In this document: one piece after another, positions 25,443-33,276 of the stretch
How the letters are laid out: each line of letters opens with the position of its first letter
Position numbering within the stretch: position 1 is the first letter of the stretch
Origin: Pararhodonellum marinum
GTDB taxonomy: Bacteria; Bacteroidota; Bacteroidia; Cytophagales; Cyclobacteriaceae
Assembly: GCF_015354735.1 (NCBI RefSeq)
Contig: NZ_JACEFJ010000009.1
Span: 124,001-188,000, forward strand
Reading direction: 5' to 3'
DNA length: 64,000 bases
Notes under the pieces: generated by a model
Told to the model about the DNA's origin: nothing
Databases searched by the model: none
Seen by the model: the letters and a program-made list of their open reading frames with translations, nothing else
Made by a program: the position numbers and the translations under genes

Positions 25443-25508
25443 ACCATATATTCACAGGATAATTTTAATAGGCCATAAAGGATATATGGTTCTGTGACCT
25501 ATTATCCT
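25443..25508 (+). other. Intergenic region with interleaved complementary segments
   Basis: Three short segments pair with three later ones in the same order: ACCATATAT (25443) with ATATATGGT (25482), TCACAG (25452) with CTGTGA (25492), and AGGATAAT (25456) with ATTATCCT (25501). TAATAGG (25466) also pairs with CCTATTA (25498). The arrangement allows alternative or pseudoknotted RNA folds. It lies between the choloylglycine hydrolase stop and the glycosyltransferase gene. Confidence 0.35.
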
Positions 25509-25583
25509 TTCCTGCCAATATATATCATCAAACTTATTTTCAATAGGGTACCCTGTCCGAATTCCTAGAATCCCTAAATTCCT

Positions 25584-25591
25584 TATATTTG
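25584..25591 (+). promoter_or_regulatory. -7 element TATATTTG abutting the glycosyltransferase start
   Basis: TATATTTG fits TAnnTTTG exactly and ends 4 bases before the ATG at 25596, so the transcript would be leaderless or nearly so. No TTTG is evident at -33. Confidence 0.45.
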
Positions 25592-25595
25592 GACA

Positions 25596-26879
25596 ATGCA
25601 GAAAAAAAAAGGGGTATTGATCATCACCTATTACTGGCCTCCCAGTGCCGGATCAGGTGTACAGAGGTGGTTGAAGTTTGCAAAATACCTGCCTGAGTAT
25701 GGTTGGAATCCGGTAATTTTCACCCCTGAAAATCCTGATTTTGATTTGAAGGACTATTCCCTATTGAATGAAATCCCAGTTGAATTAGAAGTACTAAAAT
25801 TGCCCATTTGGGAACCTTATGGGTTGTTCAGGAAGGCAAAGAAATCCAAAGTAAAAAATCCATCCACAATTCTGGAACAAGGGGAGAAATCCTTATTTGA
25901 CAAACTGGCCATTTGGATTAGAGCAAATTTAATAATACCCGATCCCAGGGTATTTTGGGTTAGGCCAGCTACAGGATTTTTGGGGGCTTTTTTAAGAGAT
26001 AGAGGCATCACTACAGTCATCACTACCGGGCCTCCACACAGCATGCACCTGATCGGATTGGCGCTCAAGCGCAGGTATGGGATCAAATGGCTTGCCGATT
26101 TCCGGGATCCTTGGTCATCCTGGGAATTTTTGGAAAAACTGCCTATTACCCCTATCGTACTCAGCCGACACAAGAAACTGGAACAAAATGTTCTGAAAGC
26201 TGCGGACCACATCATCACCATCTCCCCAACTTTTCAGCAGGACCTTTTTGAGTTATCCGGTAGAAAAGTACACCTTATCACCAACGGGTTTGATAGCAAT
26301 GACTTGCCCGTCGATTTTTATTCAGAAAATGTGGACCTAAGTATTTTTCATGTTGTTTATATTGGGATTATAGACTCTATAAGAAACCCCGACCCTTTCT
26401 TGAATGCTTTCAAAAGGGCCTTCCAGACCTCTGTTCAGAAAGTAAAACTGACTTTTGTGGGAAAAATAAGTGTTGGACTGGAAGAAAAGGTGTCCGAGGA
26501 CCCATGGCTTAAATCCCATGTTCAATTGACCGGTTATGTTTCCCATCAGGAAGTTTTTGCCTATTACAAAAATGCTTCAGCTCTGCTGTTGATCCTTACC
26601 CAAACCAAAAATGCCAAAGGAAATATTCCAGGCAAACTGTTTGAGTACCTTGCCACCGGCCGCCCTATTGTCGCAATGGGTGACCCTGAAGGGGACAGTG
26701 CCCAGATCATTAGGGAGGCAAATGCGGGGAAAGTTTTTAAGCACAGTGAAGAGAAGGAGATAGAAGCATTTTTATTGGATTTGCAACTCAAAAACAAGCC
26801 CAACCCCAAAGCTTCTTTGAAACAATACGAAAGAAAAAATTTAACATCAAAATTAGCCGACCTATTGGATGAAAATTAG
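25596..26879 (+). CDS. Glycosyltransferase family 4-like protein
   Basis: 427 residues with a GT-B layout. The N-terminal acceptor domain starts VLIITYYWPPSAGSGVQRWLK (quoted in part), typical of bacterial surface-glycan transferases. The C-terminal nucleotide-sugar domain contains GKLFEYLATGRPIVAMG, with the donor-binding Glu in LFEYL. The stop overlaps the start of the DegT aminotransferase gene by 11 bases, so the two are co-translated. They probably build an aminosugar-containing surface glycan. Donor and acceptor are not predictable. Confidence 0.88.
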   Translation: MQKKKGVLIITYYWPPSAGSGVQRWLKFAKYLPEYGWNPVIFTPENPDFDLKDYSLLNEIPVELEVLKLPIWEPYGLFRKAKKSKVKNPSTILEQGEKSLFDKLAIWIRANLIIPDPRVFWVRPATGFLGAFLRDRGITTVITTGPPHSMHLIGLALKRRYGIKWLADFRDPWSSWEFLEKLPITPIVLSRHKKLEQNVLKAADHIITISPTFQQDLFELSGRKVHLITNGFDSNDLPVDFYSENVDLSIFHVVYIGIIDSIRNPDPFLNAFKRAFQTSVQKVKLTFVGKISVGLEEKVSEDPWLKSHVQLTGYVSHQEVFAYYKNASALLLILTQTKNAKGNIPGKLFEYLATGRPIVAMGDPEGDSAQIIREANAGKVFKHSEEKEIEAFLLDLQLKNKPNPKASLKQYERKNLTSKLADLLDEN

Positions 26880-27978
26880 GATTCCATTTCTTGATTTGGC
26901 TCCCATGCACCGGGAACTTTCCAAAAGCCTTGGATTTAAATTTTCGGAGCTGCTGCAAAAAGGTATTTTCTCAGGAGGAGAAGAAGTCGATATTTTTGAA
27001 TCCAAGATGTCCAACTTGTTGAAATCTCCTTTTGCTATTTCCTGTGCCAATGGATCCGATGCCATTGAACTTGCTCTTAGGGTTTTGGGCATAGGGATGG
27101 GTGATGAGGTCTTGGTACCGGCTCTGACTTGGGTTTCTACTGCCGAATCGGTGGTTTTGACTGGGGCCAAACCTGTTTTTGTTGATGTAGATGAAAATGG
27201 GCTGATAGATTTGGATTTGTTGCAGGGCCTTGATTCTCCACGGATTAAAGCGGTCATTCCAGTCCACCTTTACGGGAAAATGGTAAAAATGCCGATTTTA
27301 AAACAATTGGCTGAGCTTAAAAGATGGTGGGTTATTGAAGATGCAGCCCAGGCTTTTGGAGCTTCCATGGATGGACAGCCTGCTGGTGGATTTGGAGAAA
27401 TGGGCTGCTTCAGCTTTTATCCCACCAAAAATCTAGGCGCACTGGGTGAAGCTGGAATGGTCACCACCTATAGAAAAGACTTGGCTGACAAGTTGCTTCA
27501 TTTAAGAAACCATGGACAAGCCCAAAGAGATCACCATGAGATAGTAGGTAGGAACAGCCGAATTGATACCCTTCAGGCTGCTTTTCTAAATGTTAAGTTG
27601 GATCATTTTAAAGCTTGGCAGGAAAAAAGGAAGGATCTGGCAAAAGATTACTTATATGGGCTCAAGGATGTTCCAGGGATTAAATTACCTCAAGGAATAT
27701 TGGATGTCAGTCACAATGCCCATATATTTCAAATCCAGACCGAAAATCGGGATAGGATACAAAAACATTTATTCAAGTTCGGAATCGGTACGGCCATCCA
27801 TTATCCCAAAACAGTCCCGTCTACGCCAGCTTTTGGAAAGCTTCAAGGTTACCCTGTGGCTGAGAGGTTGGCAGATACCTCCTTATCGCTTCCTTTGCAC
27901 CCATACATGCGACAAGATGACATAGCCTATATATCTCAGGTTTTGACTTCATATTTGAATAAGGTCGGGGGAATTTAA
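26869..27978 (+). CDS. DegT/DnrJ/EryC1/StrS-family sugar aminotransferase
   Basis: 369 residues, PLP-dependent. Visible are the ANGSDAIELALRVLGIG cofactor pocket, VEDAAQAFGA-type VIEDAAQAFGAS with the PLP-contacting Asp, and CFSFYPTKNLGALGEAG, whose Lys forms the Schiff base. Members transfer an amino group to a nucleotide-linked keto-sugar. The 11-base overlap with the upstream glycosyltransferase and the shared strand point to glycan biosynthesis. Gene start is the ATG at 26869. Confidence 0.92.
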   Translation: MKIRIPFLDLAPMHRELSKSLGFKFSELLQKGIFSGGEEVDIFESKMSNLLKSPFAISCANGSDAIELALRVLGIGMGDEVLVPALTWVSTAESVVLTGAKPVFVDVDENGLIDLDLLQGLDSPRIKAVIPVHLYGKMVKMPILKQLAELKRWWVIEDAAQAFGASMDGQPAGGFGEMGCFSFYPTKNLGALGEAGMVTTYRKDLADKLLHLRNHGQAQRDHHEIVGRNSRIDTLQAAFLNVKLDHFKAWQEKRKDLAKDYLYGLKDVPGIKLPQGILDVSHNAHIFQIQTENRDRIQKHLFKFGIGTAIHYPKTVPSTPAFGKLQGYPVAERLADTSLSLPLHPYMRQDDIAYISQVLTSYLNKVGGI

Positions 27979-28011
27979 ATGGGCTGAGAATTTTGTCCTG
28001 ATTCAATGTGG

Positions 28012-28042
28012 TTTGATATTAAGGTTTTAAACCCTATTTTTG
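28012..28042 (+). promoter_or_regulatory. Consensus Bacteroidota promoter TTTG-N19-TATTTTTG
   Basis: TTTG at 28012-28015 and TATTTTTG at 28035-28042 are separated by 19 bases, an exact fit to the Bacteroidota housekeeping sigma consensus. It drives the hypothetical gene at 28063 and probably the TIGR02757 gene after it. Confidence 0.8.
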
Positions 28043-28062
28043 TAGGAGAATAGATTGCCCAC

Positions 28063-28614
28063 ATGAATAAAATACAGCTCGTCATTCACCATATTTTCAG
28101 ATTCATTTGGAATGCTATTTTTGTGATTTCCTATCCCATTTTGGCTTCTTTCGGTTTAATTTTTATAGGGATTACCTGGTTGTTTTCTACCCTTTCATCT
28201 TTATTCTCCCGACTAAGTTCCAAAGAGCCCGATTTGTCCAGCAAGGAGAGTGAATGGACTACCCTTCCCGGTGTTGAATTACTGGAAGTGAAGGTTTTCA
28301 AACAGATTTTGTTTGGTCCTACCTGTTATAAAATAAGGAGAAACGATGGAGTGCCTTCCATTTTGGAGGACCATTTTTTTGGAAATAAAATCCAAAAGCT
28401 GGATGAAGGCCTGATCATGGAAAAGTGGAACAGCACCGATTCCAAAGAATTACCGAATTTCGATATTTGTTTGTATGATCCTGACAATGACACCCTATCC
28501 CCATTAACCAATATCAAGTGTTTTGACTGGCACTTGGCAGAGAAAGAGGAAAAAAGCCTTCATTTCAAATGGTTTGATGGGATTCAAGGCGGGGAGGTCA
28601 GGGTCGCCCGCTGA
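28063..28614 (+). CDS. Hypothetical membrane-anchored protein
   Basis: 183 residues. Residues ~8-48 contain two closely spaced or one long hydrophobic segment (IWNAIFVISYPILASFGLIF..), followed by a Ser/Lys/Glu linker and a ~110-residue soluble domain rich in Trp, Asp and Glu. I recognise no family. A consensus promoter lies just upstream, and its last base overlaps the first base of the next gene, implying one transcript with TIGR02757. The soluble part is likely cytosolic or periplasmic depending on anchor topology. Confidence 0.75.
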   Translation: MNKIQLVIHHIFRFIWNAIFVISYPILASFGLIFIGITWLFSTLSSLFSRLSSKEPDLSSKESEWTTLPGVELLEVKVFKQILFGPTCYKIRRNDGVPSILEDHFFGNKIQKLDEGLIMEKWNSTDSKELPNFDICLYDPDNDTLSPLTNIKCFDWHLAEKEEKSLHFKWFDGIQGGEVRVAR

Positions 28615-29381
28615 TGATGGATGTCAAGGCGTTTTTAGACGAAAAAGCAACCCTGTACAATCAGCCTTCCTTTATCAAGGATGATCCCATTTGCATTCCC
28701 CATTTGTTTGAAAAGAAACAAGACATAGAAATAGCAGGGTTTTTTGCGGCCATATTGGCATGGGGACAGCGGAAAACCATCATCAATAAATGCATGGAGC
28801 TTATGGCAATGATGGACAATGCTCCTCACGATTTTGTAATCAATCATGCTGAATGGGACCTTAAGCCGCTTTTAAAGTTCAAACACAGAACATTTAATGA
28901 CCTCGATACCCTTTACTTTATACAGTTTTTCAGGGATTTTTATCAACAACATGAAAGTCTGGAAGAAGCCTTTCTTATCGATTATTCTGATGCTGCCGAT
29001 CAAATGGAAAAGGCATTGATTCAATTTCATGACTTTTTTTTTCGTTCACCAGATGCCCCTCACAGAACGCGTAAGCACATCGCCACTCCTAAGCGTAAGT
29101 CCGCCTGCAAGCGGCTTAACATGTTCCTCAGATGGATGGTGAGAAAGGATTCTAATGGCGTGGATTTTGGGCTATGGCATATCCTAAAACCTTACCAGCT
29201 CATTTGTCCCTGCGATTTGCATGTGGACCGGGTAGCCAGAAAACTGGGTTTAATCACCAGGAAACAAACAGATTGGTGGACGGCTATGGAGCTGACCCAA
29301 AACCTGAGAAAATTGGACCCTGTAGATCCAGTCAGGTACGATTTTGCCCTTTTTGGTTTGGGGATTATGGAAAAATACTGA
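28614..29381 (+). CDS. TIGR02757/DUF2400-family protein
   Basis: 255 residues matching the uncharacterised, phylum-widespread TIGR02757 family. Conserved blocks are ILAWGQRKTIINKC near residue 42, RTRKHIATP..SACKRLNMFLRWMVRKD in the middle, and CDLHVDRVARKLGL followed by LDPVDPVRYDFALFGLGI at the end. The HhH-like and Asp-rich C-terminal pattern hints at a nucleic-acid-related protein such as a DNA glycosylase-like fold, but no activity is established. It is convergent with pyrE. Confidence 0.88.
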   Translation: MMDVKAFLDEKATLYNQPSFIKDDPICIPHLFEKKQDIEIAGFFAAILAWGQRKTIINKCMELMAMMDNAPHDFVINHAEWDLKPLLKFKHRTFNDLDTLYFIQFFRDFYQQHESLEEAFLIDYSDAADQMEKALIQFHDFFFRSPDAPHRTRKHIATPKRKSACKRLNMFLRWMVRKDSNGVDFGLWHILKPYQLICPCDLHVDRVARKLGLITRKQTDWWTAMELTQNLRKLDPVDPVRYDFALFGLGIMEKY

Positions 29382-29401
29382 AAAGTGCACATGAATAGGC
29401 T

Positions 29402-30052
29402 TTATTGCTCTGCCTGCCAATTGGCCGGATCTTTCCGCCAGTTTTCAAGGGATCTGAGGTCCTCATCTGTCACGTAAGATTTGGAAATGGCGATAGGCAA
29501 CATTTTGGCATAATCACTCAGGCAGATAAGTTTGATCCCTGCTTCTTCAAAATTGTTTTTGGCCACCTCGAAACCGTAAGTGAAGATGGCTACCATTCCC
29601 AAAACTTCGAAACCTGCTGATTTAAGATCAGCTACTGCCTTTAAGGAACTTCCACCTGTGGAAACCAGGTCTTCTACAACCACCACTTTTTGACCATGGA
29701 CGACTTTTCCTTCAATCATGTTTTCCATTCCATGACCTTTGGGCTTGGACCTCACATAAACAAATGGAAGATTCAGGGCATCAGCGAGCAAAGCCCCTTG
29801 AGGTATTCCTGCCGTTGCTACTCCGGCGATGGCTTCTGTTTGAGGGAAATTGGCTTTTATGACTTGGACCAAAGCATTTTTGATCGAAGTACGAACCGAT
29901 GGGAATGAAAGGGAAAGGCGGTTGTCACAATAAATAGGCGATTTCCATCCAGAAGCCCAGGTAAAGGGCTGATGAGGATGTAATCGGATGGCATTTATTT
30001 CCAATAATTTTTCAGCTACTGAAGCTGCAGTGAGGTCATTCCATATTTGCAT
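29402..30052 (-). CDS. pyrE: Orotate phosphoribosyltransferase
   Basis: 216 residues from the ATG at 30052 (a TTG at 30058 is less likely). It catalyses orotate plus PRPP to OMP in pyrimidine synthesis. The PRPP-binding loop VVVVEDLVSTGGSS, the Lys-containing flexible loop YVRSKPKGHGMENMIEG (quoted in part) and an N-terminal RLHPHQPFTWASGWKSPIYCD segment identify it. The TAATTTTG element lies directly before the ATG. No other pyr genes adjoin it. Confidence 0.95.
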   Translation of the reverse strand: MQIWNDLTAASVAEKLLEINAIRLHPHQPFTWASGWKSPIYCDNRLSLSFPSVRTSIKNALVQVIKANFPQTEAIAGVATAGIPQGALLADALNLPFVYVRSKPKGHGMENMIEGKVVHGQKVVVVEDLVSTGGSSLKAVADLKSAGFEVLGMVAIFTYGFEVAKNNFEEAGIKLICLSDYAKMLPIAISKSYVTDEDLRSLENWRKDPANWQAEQ

Positions 30053-30055
30053 GGT

Positions 30056-30063
30056 CAAAATTA
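30056..30063 (-). promoter_or_regulatory. -7 element TAATTTTG directly before pyrE
   Basis: On the minus strand TAATTTTG fits TAnnTTTG and ends 3 bases before the pyrE ATG, suggesting a leaderless transcript. No well-spaced TTTG was found upstream. Confidence 0.4.
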
Positions 30064-30128
30064 AGTGATAAATTACAAAGGGGTGTTGTGATGCCTAAAA
30101 AATTTATGCATTTTTGGATCAAATCCAG

Positions 30129-30821
30129 ATGCACATGAAGATTTTTATCAATGATAAGCCACTCGATATTTTATCGCCTGACGAATTGCCGCTTGATAAA
30201 ACTTATGAATGTGTCTACGACAATCCACAGGATATTCCGCCCTATGCAGATTTTCATGATGATGTACTCATCCTGCACCCTTCCAAAGATGTCATCATCA
30301 AAGTTCTTTATTTTTTGAGGACGAGAAAACTGAAAAACCTTGATACAGTTACCCTAGTGTCAGAAGATAAGTCAGAACTCAAAAAATTTATCAAAGCCCG
30401 ATTTACCATCATTAAAGCTGCGGGTGGAGTAGTGACCAAAGGTGATCGAGTGCTTTTTATCCATCGCCTTGGAAAGTGGGACCTACCAAAAGGGAAATTC
30501 GAAAAAGGAGAGAGACCTGCCGATTGTGCTCTAAGGGAAGTGGAGGAAGAATGCGCCATTCAAGTTAAGCTTGGTCCGGAAATCTGTAAAACCTGGCACA
30601 CCTATACGCACAATAGAAAAAGTATACTCAAAAAAACTTATTGGTACGTGATGGAAAACCTGAATGACTCCAACATGAAACCCCAAAAAGAGGAGGGAAT
30701 TGAAGACATCCGATGGCTGACCCATCATGAGGCAAAGACCGCATTGGTCAATTCTTATCCATCCATGCGGTACTTGTACAAGTGTTTTTTAAAGATGGTG
30801 CCAAAAATTCAGACCTCGTAA
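30129..30821 (+). CDS. NUDIX hydrolase with N-terminal extra domain
   Basis: 230 residues from the ATG at 30129 (30135 is nearly equivalent; a TTG at 30114 overlaps the likely promoter). Residues ~1-90 form a small alpha/beta domain of unknown role. The NUDIX fold follows, with a complete box G-x5-E-x7-REVEEEC in the segment after KWDLPKGKF. The enzyme should cleave an X-linked nucleoside diphosphate using Mg ions coordinated by the box glutamates. Its 3' end overlaps the convergent coaD stop by 13 bases. Substrate unknown. Confidence 0.87.
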   Translation: MHMKIFINDKPLDILSPDELPLDKTYECVYDNPQDIPPYADFHDDVLILHPSKDVIIKVLYFLRTRKLKNLDTVTLVSEDKSELKKFIKARFTIIKAAGGVVTKGDRVLFIHRLGKWDLPKGKFEKGERPADCALREVEEECAIQVKLGPEICKTWHTYTHNRKSILKKTYWYVMENLNDSNMKPQKEEGIEDIRWLTHHEAKTALVNSYPSMRYLYKCFLKMVPKIQTS

Positions 30822-31270
30822 GGCAACCATTCTCGGACATCCCCACCATAGCGATGTACTTCTCTGATTACCGTAGAACTGACAGCAGCAAATTGCGGTG
30901 AAGTGATGAGAAATACCGTTTCCAATTCTTCATTTAGATAGCGGTTCATCTGACTAATGGTATTCTCATACTCAAAATCTGTAGTATTGCGAAGACCTCT
31001 TATCAAAAAATTGGCTTTGTGTTTTTTGGCTAAAGTTGAGGTAAGTTCATTGTAAACCAAAACCTTGACCTCTGGAATGTCTTTGTAAACACTTCTGATT
31101 TTTGAGACCATATCATCGATCTCAAAATGCCTTGATTTTTTGGCTGAATTGTACCCGATTCCTATGATTATTTCATCAAAAAGCTGAAGGGATCTGATCA
31201 CAATATCATGGTGACCTTTCGTAAATGGATCAAAGGAACCCGGGAATATGGCTATTTTCTTTGGTTTCAT
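30809..31270 (-). CDS. coaD: Pantetheine-phosphate adenylyltransferase
   Basis: 153 residues from the ATG at 31270, typical CoaD size; an upstream TTG at 31288 would overlap DUF3822. It catalyses the penultimate step of CoA synthesis. Present are the nucleotidyltransferase motif FPGSFDPFTKGHHD with the HxGH equivalent (K-G-H-H), NFLIRGLRNTTDFEYE, and the C-terminal SSTVIREVHRYGGDV (ISSTxIR motif). The gene follows DUF3822 by a few bases, a pairing common in Bacteroidota. Confidence 0.95.
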   Translation of the reverse strand: MKPKKIAIFPGSFDPFTKGHHDIVIRSLQLFDEIIIGIGYNSAKKSRHFEIDDMVSKIRSVYKDIPEVKVLVYNELTSTLAKKHKANFLIRGLRNTTDFEYENTISQMNRYLNEELETVFLITSPQFAAVSSTVIREVHRYGGDVREWLPYEV

Positions 31271-31275
31271 AGGGA

Positions 31276-32109
31276 TCAGATCGTCCAATAGGCCTCAAAC
31301 CGTTTAGATTCCTGAAATTCTATGACTCCCGGGAGGTAATTTTGATTAGACGTGGGGTTAGGGAAATGCAGGTTCTTGAAATAATCCCTCAAATGATCTA
31401 TATCGGCCCCAATTTGCTCCAAGGGACCAATTACATTGATTCTGCAATGCAAGCGATCAAAATCCAATTGTTGGATGGCAATAAACAAATACTTTAAAAG
31501 CTCCTTATTATCTCGGACTGGAAACCGGTTAAATAAAACCAATTCGTGGTTTTTAAAACTGGCCAAGAATACATGGCTTTGGTGAACCATGATCCAGATG
31601 GTCTGATCCACCATGTCCTGCCTTTGTCTTAAAAGAAAATCCAATACTGGTAAAGCGCCATGATAAACCTCCATATCTGGTAAAATTTCATCCAAAAGCT
31701 TTAACAAGGTTTTATCAACCGAACCAACCACCTGTATATTGTTGCTGTCCACCCCATCATAAAAAACTTCTTGGGTGTCAGGATCCAGATCTGTGTTGAA
31801 ATTGAGATAGGTGGATTTCTGCATGGGATCAAACAAAACCCCCGGCACCAGATTGAATGCATCATTGAAAACAAAAAGTTTCCCCTGTGTATTTGAAGCA
31901 TTTAAAAGGGTGTCCTCTGATAGAAATTTCAGGAAATCAGTCGAATCTTTAAAGAAGTATTCATGCACAGCTATGACCGTATCGTTGGCATTTTTGGCCA
32001 TGATAACTAAATCCTGGTCATACAAAAACAGCGACAAGTTTGAGATGTGATCCAAGTCAAGCTTATCGCTGTAATATTTTTTGGGTATATTTTTAACTCC
32101 CGTGTCCAA
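31276..32109 (-). CDS. DUF3822-family protein
   Basis: 277 residues of a Bacteroidota-typical family with an actin/hexokinase-like ATPase appearance. It contains LSLFLYDQDLVIMA, a central QTIWIMVHQSHVFLASF and FNRFPVRDNKELLKYL. Putatively starts at a TTG (32109) two bases after the preceding stop, as no ATG or GTG gives the conserved N-terminus. It lies directly upstream of coaD. The functional link with CoA synthesis is only positional. Confidence 0.85.
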   Translation of the reverse strand: MDTGVKNIPKKYYSDKLDLDHISNLSLFLYDQDLVIMAKNANDTVIAVHEYFFKDSTDFLKFLSEDTLLNASNTQGKLFVFNDAFNLVPGVLFDPMQKSTYLNFNTDLDPDTQEVFYDGVDSNNIQVVGSVDKTLLKLLDEILPDMEVYHGALPVLDFLLRQRQDMVDQTIWIMVHQSHVFLASFKNHELVLFNRFPVRDNKELLKYLFIAIQQLDFDRLHCRINVIGPLEQIGADIDHLRDYFKNLHFPNPTSNQNYLPGVIEFQESKRFEAYWTI

Positions 32110-32111
32110 AC

Positions 32112-32693
32112 TTATTCCCAGTTACCCGAAGTTGAGGTGTCTGTCCTAGACCCTACGCGAAGGGCTTTTTCGTTGTTGTTTTGTCTTCGGTTGGGATTTA
32201 CCGGTGCAGGATCCCTGATTTCAAATACAGAAACCTGTCTGCCGCTTCGTTCTACTTTGTCGGTAAAAAATTCAAATTGAAGTCCTCCAGAACCAGGAAC
32301 CACCGCCAAAGCTTCAAGATTGAAATCAGGATATTTCCTTTCATTGAAAAGTGAATCCATAACTCCTACAGAACCAAGAGTATCAAATGTAACTGTTGTT
32401 TCCTCTTTTCCATATTCCAGCAATTTGGTTTCTTCAGTTCTTTGAACCAACCAGATTTTACCATCTTGAATGAATTGTCTGAGGGAATCCCAGGTGGGTG
32501 CATATTCCTTGTTGGAAGCCTGATAGGCAATCTGAGCATCCCTGAGCATGATCAGTTTTTCTATGACTCTGGCTTCGATTCTAGCAATCCGCTTTTCCTC
32601 TTCCAAGACATTATCCACACTCTTGTATAAGGCATAGCCCAATCCGAGGGCTCCGAGTAGGAAAACGATCGATAAGATTTTTGTTAGATTCAT
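32112..32693 (-). CDS. Single-pass membrane protein with pseudopilin-like N-terminal helix
   Basis: 193 residues. An N-terminal membrane span (~4-22) continues into a long amphipathic helix (ARIEARVIEKLIMLRDAQIAYQ), then a globular part and a Pro/Asn/Arg-rich C-terminal tail. The helix plus the following ASNKEYAPTWDSLRQFI segment resembles type IV pilin-like minor subunits, in which a residue run such as AQxAYxxxNGxYA is common. The prepilin cleavage site is absent, so this is only a resemblance. It heads the unit DUF3822-coaD. Confidence 0.7.
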   Translation of the reverse strand: MNLTKILSIVFLLGALGLGYALYKSVDNVLEEEKRIARIEARVIEKLIMLRDAQIAYQASNKEYAPTWDSLRQFIQDGKIWLVQRTEETKLLEYGKEETTVTFDTLGSVGVMDSLFNERKYPDFNLEALAVVPGSGGLQFEFFTDKVERSGRQVSVFEIRDPAPVNPNRRQNNNEKALRVGSRTDTSTSGNWE

Positions 32694-32750
32694 TTTTTAG
32701 GTTGATTTGTTGCTATGATATAGGTTGATGGTTTTTTCTTAAACAGAATG

Positions 32751-33254
32751 CTATTTTATGCATTTATTTTCAAAATTAAAATATCCTTTCCATATTCTTA
32801 CATCTTTAATGGATTTTATTCCCCAAAACATTTGGTGTTTTTCGGTATTGGGGATGGATTTTAATTCATCCAACTCCATATACTTTATCTCCTCCATCAG
32901 CTGATGGTCATTCGATAACTCCGGGTCTTTACCCAATGTAAGCTCTCCGGCTGTCCTGCGTACTTCAAAGAACAATTCCAAAGCATGAAGTGGAGGATTG
33001 AGCAATTCATGGGCAAAAAGATAGTTTTCCACTTGGATATGGAGTCCGGTTTCCTCCATAAATTCCCGTTTGAGATTGGTTATGGCATCACTTCCATACT
33101 GCATACCTCCTCCTGGAACATTCCAGAAGTACCTTCCTCTTCCCATGTTGTGCTTGACCATAAGAAGGGCATTGTTTTCTATCAAAACCCCATTGACCCT
33201 TAAACGGAGGCGTTCTCCGAATTTCTCTTTGATTTCCTTTTCTAAATCCGGCAT
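32751..33254 (-). CDS. NUDIX hydrolase with a substituted first Glu
   Basis: 167 residues. WNVPGGGMQYGSDAITNLKR and EFMEETGL form a NUDIX box with REFMEETGL intact, but the position of the first Glu of G-x5-E is Ser, with Asp next to it. The metal-binding REx2EE core is kept, so hydrolase activity is plausible. It is divergent from the helicase gene; only 22 bases separate the start codons. Substrate unknown. Confidence 0.85.
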   Translation of the reverse strand: MPDLEKEIKEKFGERLRLRVNGVLIENNALLMVKHNMGRGRYFWNVPGGGMQYGSDAITNLKREFMEETGLHIQVENYLFAHELLNPPLHALELFFEVRRTAGELTLGKDPELSNDHQLMEEIKYMELDELKSIPNTEKHQMFWGIKSIKDVRIWKGYFNFENKCIK

Positions 33255-33276
33255 ATTAGAAGTAGATTCGCTGTTA

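Noticed and set aside
29402-30058. TTG start of pyrE at 30058
   Set aside because: The ATG at 30052 gives the conserved N-terminus and the TAATTTTG element overlaps the TTG.
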